A DNA stretch of 43,488 bases. Origin: a virus. The stretch lies in the IMG/VR virus record IMGVR_UViG_3300030110_003253, positions 1-43,488 of that record; one strand, given 5' to 3'. The first letter of the stretch is position 1. Every line of letters begins with the position of its first letter. Below, piece by piece: positions 8,399 through 16,800 of this stretch. Position numbers and translations under genes: made by a program. The notes beneath the pieces are model-generated. The model was not told the origin of the DNA. It made no database searches and saw nothing but the letters and a program-made list of their open reading frames with translations.

Positions 8399-10479
8399 GA
8401 CAGAGTGTACCTTTCAATAGAACAATTCAAACAGCGTTGGATCTTAATGGTCCAACTCTTGGTATGCAGAGTCAACCAGTTGGAACTTCCTGTAGTGTAG
8501 CATCAGGAATAGCAACATTCATAGGTATTGGCACTGCTATATTTCCAGCTGGTCAAACAGCAAGAAAAACCAATTCAGGTACTATTACACATCAATGGCA
8601 TCAAGTAGGTGTTGGTGCTTTAACTGATGGTACAAATATTACTGGGTCAGGAACTACAACTTTGACCCTATCTGGTTTAACTAGTCCAACTGATAATCAG
8701 AATGAATATTTCTGTAAGATAGGATATGATCCAAGTGATTTATCTCCTAATGCAATCAATGAACCATTTGATTCTTCATCAGCAAAAGTCACAGTTTCTC
8801 CTGTAATTAGTATAACAACACAACCTGAAAATGTTACAATTGAACAAGGTAATCCAGCTACATTTAGTGTTGTAGCATCCACAAGTGATGGCAGTGATCA
8901 AGATTTAAAATATCAATGGGTTATGGATGGTGAAAATTTACAAGATGGTAGATCTATTCTTCTTGATCGTGGACAAACTGTAGTTTTTGGTGCTGAATCA
9001 CCTACATTGTCTATTGAAAGAACATATACTGATTTTAATAAATTATTTTGCAAAGTATCACATGCCACTGCAAATCCAGGAATAGTAACAACAACTCAAG
9101 CAAATTTAGATATCACATCTCCTAGATTTCTTCTCGCTTATCAAAGATTTGGTGATGGAAAAACTTCTCTTGCTGATAGTGGACAAAGAGAGTTAAAATC
9201 ATTAGGTGCATTATCATTTAGAGCTGATACTGATCCTGATAATAGAATTGTAGTGGTACATGCTCCTGAAAATGATATTGATGTAAAAATTACAATGGGT
9301 GGAGCAGCAGGTGAAGATTTTGGGACATCAAAAGGAGGAGAGGGTGGAATTTCTGTATTTAAAGTAACATTTAAAAAGGGTGATGAATATCTTATAAAAT
9401 TAGGAGTTAATCCTGGACAAGGTGGTGCTCCTAGAGGTGGTAATAGAAGTTCTAGAGCAGGTGGAGGTGGTGGTCTTGCTGCCATTTATCACAAAGGTAA
9501 ATTGATTGCAGTATGTGGTGGTGGAGGTGGTGCTGGTAGTAGCAATAATGGTGGAGATGGTGGAGGACTTCAAGTAGAAGGTGAGGATGGATTTGGTGGT
9601 GGTAATGTAGGGAGAGGCGGAGATACATTTACACAAGGATTACTTCCTACAGGTGGTATGACACAAGCTGGAAGTGGTGGAGCAGCTGATTTTGACAGCA
9701 ACTCAACTGGTGGAGGTAGAATAGGAGGATGCACAGTTGGTAGTGCATGGTGGAGAAATGCAGGATTTTCACCTTGTCAAGATGTTTCTGGAGCTACTCG
9801 TTTTAGAAATTCTGATGGAAGTCTTAATACTGCAACAGCATTATTGTCTAGAGGTTTTAAATCTGGACAGGGTTTTATAAACAATGGTGGTGCTGGAGGA
9901 GGTACTGGTTGTGGAGCAGGTGGTGCTGGAGCTAATGGAGGTAGTGGAGCATTAAGTGTTGGTAGAGGTGGTGGAGGTGCATCAGGTTATGCCAGTGATG
10001 AAGTAGAACTTCTTTCTAGTTCTGTTTTATCATCAGGAACAAGATTAGGTGGTAATGATGGTGTAGCTTTTATTTCTTTTGAGGCATGGGAAGGTATTTC
10101 TCTTGAAGATCCTGACCCATATGTTCCTAATATTCCACCTAAAGTTTTTGAGGATGTTTTATTAGTTGAGAGATTTAGTGTAAATAGAAATGCTGGCGAT
10201 AGTAATACAGTTACTTTTACCTTGCAAAGTGGAACTGGTCCAAACACACTTAGATTTGGACCTAATGGTGGTACAGTAACAGCACAAATAGGAAAAGGTG
10301 CTGTTTATCAACGAACAAGTTCTACAAATAGTGGTCCTGGTAATTTAGCATTTAGACTTAATGGAAATACATTAGGTTTAGATGATAGGCAAGGTTCTGG
10401 TGCTGATAATGATTATAATGATTTACAAATCACTCCAACTAATGGAACATTTACAAGCACCTCAAGATTAGTTTATTAA
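8395..10479 (+). CDS. glycine-rich adhesin with Ig-like domains and acidic C-terminal domain
   Basis: 694 residues. Two Ig-like regions are visible, about residues 30-130 (HQWHQVG to EYFCKIGYDP) and 132-235 (ITTQPENVTIEQGNPATFSV, YQWVMDG, then LFCKVSHA), each with the W and C of an Ig sandwich. Residues about 300-560 are very Gly-rich (GGGGLAA, CGGGGGAGS, GGAGGGTGCGAGGAG), similar in style to polyglycine receptor-binding tips such as gp38 of T-even phages. The C-terminus (about 600-694) has DDRQGSGADNDYNDLQI, resembling the acidic, Ca-binding-like DxDYNDL motif of DUF4114-type domains. It is coupled to the giant fibre gene by ATGA, so it may be the distal adhesin mounted on it. That partnership is inference. 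Confidence 0.72.
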   Translation: MRQSVPFNRTIQTALDLNGPTLGMQSQPVGTSCSVASGIATFIGIGTAIFPAGQTARKTNSGTITHQWHQVGVGALTDGTNITGSGTTTLTLSGLTSPTDNQNEYFCKIGYDPSDLSPNAINEPFDSSSAKVTVSPVISITTQPENVTIEQGNPATFSVVASTSDGSDQDLKYQWVMDGENLQDGRSILLDRGQTVVFGAESPTLSIERTYTDFNKLFCKVSHATANPGIVTTTQANLDITSPRFLLAYQRFGDGKTSLADSGQRELKSLGALSFRADTDPDNRIVVVHAPENDIDVKITMGGAAGEDFGTSKGGEGGISVFKVTFKKGDEYLIKLGVNPGQGGAPRGGNRSSRAGGGGGLAAIYHKGKLIAVCGGGGGAGSSNNGGDGGGLQVEGEDGFGGGNVGRGGDTFTQGLLPTGGMTQAGSGGAADFDSNSTGGGRIGGCTVGSAWWRNAGFSPCQDVSGATRFRNSDGSLNTATALLSRGFKSGQGFINNGGAGGGTGCGAGGAGANGGSGALSVGRGGGGASGYASDEVELLSSSVLSSGTRLGGNDGVAFISFEAWEGISLEDPDPYVPNIPPKVFEDVLLVERFSVNRNAGDSNTVTFTLQSGTGPNTLRFGPNGGTVTAQIGKGAVYQRTSSTNSGPGNLAFRLNGNTLGLDDRQGSGADNDYNDLQITPTNGTFTSTSRLVY

Positions 10480-10487
10480 TAATGTTG

Positions 10488-10495
10488 TATAAATA
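10488..10495 (+). promoter_or_regulatory. T4-type late promoter (TATAAATA)
   Basis: Exact T4 consensus TATAAATA followed by ACTAAAA, 35 bases before the ATG at 10531. Confidence 0.8.
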
Positions 10496-10530
10496 ACTAA
10501 AACCTGTGGGGATAGTGAACCACTTAGCTT

Positions 10531-11430
10531 ATGGCTGTAAATAAGAATTTTGTAGTCAAAAATGGTATAGAGGTTGGCACAAGGTTAATTGTTGCTGATA
10601 CTCAAAATACCCATGTAGGTCTGGGGACAACTGCTCCCTTGACAACTCTTGACGTCAGAGGCGATGTAAGATTTGCTGATGATGGAGGGACCACTGTCAA
10701 TACAGTGGATATTGCTGGTATCACTACCTTTAGGAAAGATGTTAACATTGGAGTGGGTGCTACCACTGTTAAGGTTGATGTCAATAATGGTTATGTTGGT
10801 ATCAACTCTGCTTCACCAAGTTTTGCTCTTGATGTAAAAGCAGGTGCTGGTGACACATTAGCAGCATCATTTGATAATGACATATTTGCTCCCAATTTAA
10901 TTGTATCTGGGGGTTCAATTAATTATATTGTTGCCATTGCTGCAACTATTGGCACTTTAGGTGTCACTGGTGTTGCAACAGCAAACCAATTAGTAGTTTC
11001 AGGTTTAACAACACTTGCTCAAAATGGTGGTATAACAACCACTGGTGGAGACCTTTATGTTGGTGGTGACTTATTTGTTAAAGATGATGTAGTATATGAT
11101 GAGGTAACTGGTAGAAACCTTAATATTACTGGTGTTGGCACCATTAATGGTGTAAAGATTGGTGATCCATCTGGAATTGTAACAGCAAGTAGTGCCAGTG
11201 GAATTGTAACTTATTTTGGTGATGGTTCTAATTTAACAGGAACTGCTCCTAGTCTTGTTGCTGCAGTTGGTGTTTCTTCTGGTGGAACTCTCATTGGTGC
11301 TGGTGCAACAATGATTGACTTTGCTGCTGTAAATGCCACCATAACAGCAACACCAACTGTATCTGGGGTTTCTACAGTAACTGTTACTCCTAGTGTCTCA
11401 CTTGGACTTGTTATTGCACTTGGTGCTTGA
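10531..11430 (+). CDS. tail-fibre-like structural protein
   Basis: 299 residues. The N-terminus (MAVNKNFVVKNGIEVGTRLI) is a beta-rich head typical of cyanophage fibres. It is followed by VGLGTTAPLTTLDVRGDVRF and VGINSASPSFALDVKAG, the GxGT...LDV repeats that form trimeric shafts in phage fibres. Further along come YFGDGSNLTG and a Thr/Val-rich C-terminus (TATPTVSGVSTVTVTPSVSL). There is no chaperone domain at the end, so it may need a separate partner or be a short whisker-like fibre. It is driven by its own perfect late promoter. Confidence 0.75.
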   Translation: MAVNKNFVVKNGIEVGTRLIVADTQNTHVGLGTTAPLTTLDVRGDVRFADDGGTTVNTVDIAGITTFRKDVNIGVGATTVKVDVNNGYVGINSASPSFALDVKAGAGDTLAASFDNDIFAPNLIVSGGSINYIVAIAATIGTLGVTGVATANQLVVSGLTTLAQNGGITTTGGDLYVGGDLFVKDDVVYDEVTGRNLNITGVGTINGVKIGDPSGIVTASSASGIVTYFGDGSNLTGTAPSLVAAVGVSSGGTLIGAGATMIDFAAVNATITATPTVSGVSTVTVTPSVSLGLVIALGA

Positions 11431-11436
11431 TAAATA
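11429..11436 (+). promoter_or_regulatory. T4-type late promoter (GATAAATA)
   Basis: GATAAATA overlaps the stop of the preceding gene and ends 20 bases before the ATG at 11457. It may drive the run 11457-19160. Confidence 0.7.
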
Positions 11437-11456
11437 TCTCTAACACGTAAAGAAAA

Positions 11457-11996
11457 ATGGCAGAAGCTTTCACAAATAAATTAGCAAGAGCTGTAGGGGT
11501 TGTTAACTCAAGTACAGGTGGTGCTATTGGAATTACAACTAACTTGATTACTGGTATCTCTACTAGTGGGTTGACAACTGGTGATTTGGTTGACAATCAA
11601 AATTATATTGCTGGAACAATTATTTCATCAATTGGTGCTGGTCAAGTTGTTGTTGATAGAGACTCTACCAATACAGCATCTGCTACAAGTCAGAATGTTA
11701 AATTTCTTCAACCAACAACCATTTATACCTCACCTGGTGGTACAAAATCAATTTTGATTGGTGGTACTTTTGCAAACAATACTAACAATCAAGTATCACT
11801 AACTGTTAGTATTACAGATAATAGTGCAGGAATTACTGCAGCAATTGCAAGTAAGATTCCTGTTCCTGCTGGTTCATCTTTTGTTATCTCTGACACTGGT
11901 AAGACACTTCTAGAAGCAAGTGATGCCATTAAAGTTTCTTGTGATACTGCAAATGCAATTGATGTAAACATTAGCATCCTTACAGGAGTTAACTAA
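11457..11996 (+). CDS. virion structural protein
   Basis: 179 residues, Ser/Thr/Ile-rich beta protein. The N-terminal half (residues 1-80) repeats GIT, ISTSG and GTIIS short strands. The C-terminal half looks like a compact beta-sandwich, with IYTSPGGTKSILIGGTF, PVPAGSSFVISDTGKTLLEA and a final IDVNISILTGV. This domain style occurs in small decoration or adaptor proteins of marine phage tails. Its stop codon overlaps the ATG of the next fibre by one base (TAATG), implying coupled synthesis and perhaps assembly into the same fibre. The exact position in the virion is unknown. Confidence 0.68.
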   Translation: MAEAFTNKLARAVGVVNSSTGGAIGITTNLITGISTSGLTTGDLVDNQNYIAGTIISSIGAGQVVVDRDSTNTASATSQNVKFLQPTTIYTSPGGTKSILIGGTFANNTNNQVSLTVSITDNSAGITAAIASKIPVPAGSSFVISDTGKTLLEASDAIKVSCDTANAIDVNISILTGVN

Positions 11997-13885
11997 TGGA
12001 TAGAAATGGATATATTGGAAGAGCTCCTGCTGATTCATCAGTAATTGTAGCTAGACAGGTTTTTTCTCCCAGTGGAGTAACAACTGACTTCACATTTACT
12101 TCTGGATACACACCTGGATATCTTGACCTTTATCTTAATGGTTCAAGACTTGTTGAAGGAACTGACTATACTGCTACAGATACTTCTACTATATCAGTTT
12201 TAAATGGTGGTGCTGATGGTGGTGATGTTGTTGAAGCAGTAGCATATAAAGCATTTAATGTAGCAACCGCAACTGTTGGAATTAGTTCAGCAGGAACTTC
12301 TATTGGTAGTGTTAATGCACTCAATTTTATAGGAACAGGGAATACATTCGCACTTAGAGGTAGCACCATTGATATCAGTATTTCTGGTAGTGGTGGTGGC
12401 AGTGGTGTTGCATCTACCATCACAGTTGCTGATGAGTCAAGTGATACCACTTGCTTCCCTGTATTTGTTACTGCTGCTACAGGAGATTTAAATCCCAAGA
12501 GTGGGTCTAACTTAACATTTAATTCTAGTTCAGGTGCATTAACAGCATCATCATTTGTTGGTGCTTTGACTGGTGATGTTACTGGAACTGCAACCACTGC
12601 TACGTTAGCGAATACTGCTACTGTTGCTACGAATGCACAGGGATTAACTGGCACTCCAAATATATCAGTAGGTACAATATCAGCAAGTGGTAGTGTATCT
12701 ATTGCAGGAACTTTAACATATGAAGATGTAACTAATATCGATTCTGTTGGTATTATAACTGCAAGAAGTGATATATCAATTGCTGATAAAATCATCCACA
12801 CTGGTGACACTAACACTGCCATCAGGTTTCCTGCTGCTGATACATTTACTGTAGAGACTGGTGGTAGTGAAGTAGCACGTTTTGATTCCAGTCAAAGGTT
12901 ATTGATTGGTGCAAATTCCAGTACTTCAGTTGCTAGTGAATCTACTCGTTTGCAAGTTGTAGGAGCTACTAATGATTCTTCAAGAGTTTCAATTATCAAT
13001 AATGGAAATAACAGTGGTGGTGGCGGAATACAAATTGCAAAAGCAAGAGGTGCTGGTGGAACTATAGTTCAAAATAACGATGAAGTTGGTCACGTTATTT
13101 TTGCTGCAGGTGATGGTACTGATTTCGCCTCAATCTCATCTCAAATTTCATGTGAGATTGACGGTACCCCTGGAGGAAATGATGTTCCAGGAAGATTGAC
13201 ATTCCACACAACAGCCGACGGAGCAGCATCACCAACAGAAAGACTTCGTATAGATTCAAATGGTAATCTTGGTATTGGTGAGAATTCTCCTGCCACTAAA
13301 GTACATATTAAAGGAACTACTCCAACTTTAAGGATAGCCAATGGAACATCACAAGTTGCAGAAATAAAAGCAGACACGTCTGCTACAATGTTTAGAACAA
13401 CAACTAATCATCCGTTGTTGTTTGGTACTAATGATACAGAAAGACTTCGTATTGGATCATCAGGACAAATTGGTATTGCTGGTGCAAACTATGGATCATC
13501 TGGTCAAGTATTAACATCTAAGGGTTCTGGTTCTGCAGTAGCTTGGGAAAGTGTCAGTGTTGGACTTACCACAGAGGCAGCAACTGTTACTAATGGACAA
13601 ACAACCCTCTTAGATCTTGGTAGTGCTCAAGATCATAAATTAACTTGCACTGGAACTGTAACAATTTCTTGTACTGGTGGAACAGAAGCAGAAAGTCATA
13701 CAGTAAGAATTATCAACTCTGGTATTACAACTGTAGGATTTAGCACATACTTCTTATTCCCATCAGGTTCTACACCAGTATTACCTACTGCAAGTGGAGC
13801 AATTAGTTTAATTTCATTCACGGTAAATAGGGTAGGAGCAGGTGGAACACAACTACTTGCTGGCGCATCACTTAACTTTAGCTGA
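11996..13885 (+). CDS. modular tail fibre
   Basis: 629 residues. The N-terminal about 90 residues (FTFTSGYTPGYLDLYLNGSR, then VEGTDYTATDTSTISV) are the small beta-sandwich found at the base of several phage fibres, also present at 19181. Then come LNFIGTGNTFALRGSTIDI with a SGSGGGSG linker (about 103-140), TYEDVTNIDSVGIITARSD (about 241), KIIHTGDTNTAIRFPAADTF (about 264), and TTADGAASPTERLRIDSNG (about 403). The last 110 residues (TNGQTTLLDLGSAQDHKLTC onward) form a distinct C-terminal domain. Many of these blocks recur in neighbouring fibres. It is translationally coupled to 11457. Confidence 0.78.
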   Translation: MDRNGYIGRAPADSSVIVARQVFSPSGVTTDFTFTSGYTPGYLDLYLNGSRLVEGTDYTATDTSTISVLNGGADGGDVVEAVAYKAFNVATATVGISSAGTSIGSVNALNFIGTGNTFALRGSTIDISISGSGGGSGVASTITVADESSDTTCFPVFVTAATGDLNPKSGSNLTFNSSSGALTASSFVGALTGDVTGTATTATLANTATVATNAQGLTGTPNISVGTISASGSVSIAGTLTYEDVTNIDSVGIITARSDISIADKIIHTGDTNTAIRFPAADTFTVETGGSEVARFDSSQRLLIGANSSTSVASESTRLQVVGATNDSSRVSIINNGNNSGGGGIQIAKARGAGGTIVQNNDEVGHVIFAAGDGTDFASISSQISCEIDGTPGGNDVPGRLTFHTTADGAASPTERLRIDSNGNLGIGENSPATKVHIKGTTPTLRIANGTSQVAEIKADTSATMFRTTTNHPLLFGTNDTERLRIGSSGQIGIAGANYGSSGQVLTSKGSGSAVAWESVSVGLTTEAATVTNGQTTLLDLGSAQDHKLTCTGTVTISCTGGTEAESHTVRIINSGITTVGFSTYFLFPSGSTPVLPTASGAISLISFTVNRVGAGGTQLLAGASLNFS

Positions 13886-13895
13886 GGGTAGATAA

Positions 13896-16800
13896 ATGGG
13901 AATAGCATTACCTCAGGTAGTTACATCTGATAGGGCATCTGGTGCTCAGGTTATTGATGGTAGTTTGAAGTTTGTTGATGGTTCCTCTCAACAATTGACA
14001 AAAACTTTTAGTTCTGCTGGCAATAGAAGAACAAATACTTTCAGTTGTTGGATAAAAAGGAGTGGTGTTCAATTAGAGAATATTTTCAGTGCTAGTAGTG
14101 GAACTGGAACTAATCACAATTTTATAAGATTTAATAGTGGTAAAATTGAATTTTACATGAATGAAACATCTGAAGGTTCAAAAGTTCCTGCTGTTCAGCA
14201 CAGAGATATTGGATGGTATCATCTTGTTTTTATTATAGACACTACAAATAGCACTGCTGATGACAGGATGAGAATCTATGTTAATAGTGTAAGATTAGCC
14301 CCACCATTAACCACATTTGATACTAGCAATAATCCATCTCAAAACTATGAAGGATATTTTGGATCTAATGTAAAGCATACTATTGGATCAAAACATAATG
14401 ACAGTCAGTATTATGATGGACAAATGTCTCAGGTCTATTTCATAGACGGACTAGCACTTGAACCTGAAAATTTTGGATTCACTGACCCACTCACAAATAC
14501 TTGGAGACCTAAGAAGTTTAGTGGAACCTTCCCCTCAGACACTGCTGCATCATCAATATTTTCATCAAACACATTATTAACTTGGGCAGGAGGAACAACA
14601 GAAAGTAACTGGGCATTATCTAATTCAAATAAAACAGCAACATACTCTGGAAGCAGCAGTTATTCTGATGTATATACTGCAGCATTAAATTCATCAACTA
14701 CATATGCATTTAGATTAACTAGCACTGGAGTAGACAGTAATGGTGGATGGTTTTTTACTGCTAGCACTGGTGTTAGTGGCACTCATCCAGATGAAAGAGG
14801 TGGTGATACTTTAGGACAAAGAGCAAATGAAACTACTCTTGGTGCTCATGGAACTTTTGCAACTGCAAACAGTGTCAGTGCAGGACAAGGTGCGATGTCT
14901 GGATTTGGTGATTCGCAACCATCAGCGGGATCAGGTATTGATTTTATTGTTAATATGACTGCCAGAAAAGTATGGGTTAAGGCAGCTAGTTCTGGATCTT
15001 ATGTAGGTGGAGGAGATCCAACTAATTCAAGTTCAACTGCAAGTTTCTTATTGCCATCTGGAACAATTTATTTTGGAAATGTTCAATATGATGGAGGTAC
15101 GGTTACATATGGTGATGATGCTACTTTTAATCAGAGTTTCTACCTCCCATTGGATGGAAACTCACCAATTGGAGAAGATAAATCTGGTAAAGGAAACAAC
15201 TGGACACCAGTAAACTTTGGTGGTTCAGTAGCACTTGATAACCCACATGTATCTGGTGCAAGACCAATCTTGAATACACTTCCTGGTGGAACTCAGGCAG
15301 GAGTTGGTGTATTTGGAAGTAAAGAAAATGTAGGATATGCTGTCACTGTAGCTCCAAAAACTGGTGGAGGTAATGCATATTATCTGGATGGTGTAGAAAG
15401 ACCAGCTCTAACTGGATTAATTCGCGGTGCTACCTATACCTTTAACACAACAGATTCAACAAATGACACTCATCCATTTGTCTTTGGAACAACTGCAGAG
15501 GGTGATAATTACAATGATGGTGTAGCAAGAAGTCATAATGATGGAACTACCTGGAGTAGTTCAGTAACAGCAACTAATGGTTTTAAAAGTGGATTACCTG
15601 CTTCACAGGCATTTGATGGAGATGAAGATACAAGGGCTGGTAATGATAACTCTAGTGGTGCTGGTAATCTTACTTTTACTTTAGACTTAAAAAATGTTCA
15701 TAAGGTTGAGGTTCGCACAGGACTTAATAATACAGTTACAATTAATGGCAGTACTAATGCTGGCACAGCAGCATTAGATCCTCAGTATATTGTATACGAA
15801 CCAGGATCAACATTTAATCTTACTGAAATAAAAATTACATCAAATGGTCAATCTGGGTATAGATCTGATCTCTTTGCAATCAAAGTCGATAATGTTTTAT
15901 TAAGAGATTCAACTGACAATAGATACACTGCAATTACTGTCCCACATAATGCGCCCAACACCTTGTATTATCATTGTGGTGTTCACTCTGGTATGGGTAA
16001 CAGTATCAGTGACATAACAACTGATGAGACCAAGGCTGACCCTTATGCTTGGAGGAATGTTCTTGCACTTCCATTGGTTGGTAGTAATAGTGATTTAAGT
16101 AATTCTGTCAACTGCACAAGCACAACAAAAGGCATGACTAACCGTGGAGATGCCGCAGCATCTTCTGACACCAGCAATTTTTATGTTGGTAGTTTTGAAT
16201 TTGATGGTAGTGGTGATAGTATTACATCCCCATATCGAAGTGATTTTGATTTTACATCAGGTGATTTTACTGTTGAGTGCTGGGTAAGACAAGATGATAC
16301 CAGTAGTTTTGATGTATTTGTTGGTAAATATGGTGGGTCAAGTAGTGGTGAGTTTATTGTAGGAAAGAACGCAAACACACCTACATTTTATTGGCAAGAT
16401 AGCAGTGGAAATGCAAATATAAATGCTACTAATTTTAGAGGAAATACTTCTAGTTGGTATCACATGGCATGTGTGAGAGAGGGAAATGTATTCACGATGT
16501 ATATCAATGGTGTCTGTGAAAACTCTACCACTGATTCCACCACAATTAAAACAACAAATATGAAATTATCAATAGGTAGTGAAAATGGTGCATCAGATAG
16601 TCCTTTTGATGGGTATCTGCAAGATGTTCGTATCTATAAAGGAGTTGCAAAGTATTCTGGAACAACAGTAGGAACTCAGTATTTTGTTCCTGCATCAACC
16701 TCACCTGATATTCTCCCAGACACTCCATCAGGTGTAAGTGGCAGTTCTGAACTCACCAAGATTACTGATGGTGCTGTGAGTTTTGATGGAAGTGATGATT

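Noticed and set aside
9141-9636. Reverse-strand ORFs with Pro-rich and Thr/Ser-rich translation
   Set aside because: They are the antisense of the poly-Gly part of the adhesin.
12166-12822. 218-residue reverse-strand ORF
   Set aside because: Opposite a clear modular fibre; its Val/Pro/Ala-rich translation is the usual antisense of Gly/Thr/Asn-rich fibre DNA.
13891-13897. GATAAAT as a late promoter for the 1754-residue adhesin
   Set aside because: It overlaps the start codon, so transcription would begin inside the gene; read-through from 11429 is more likely.
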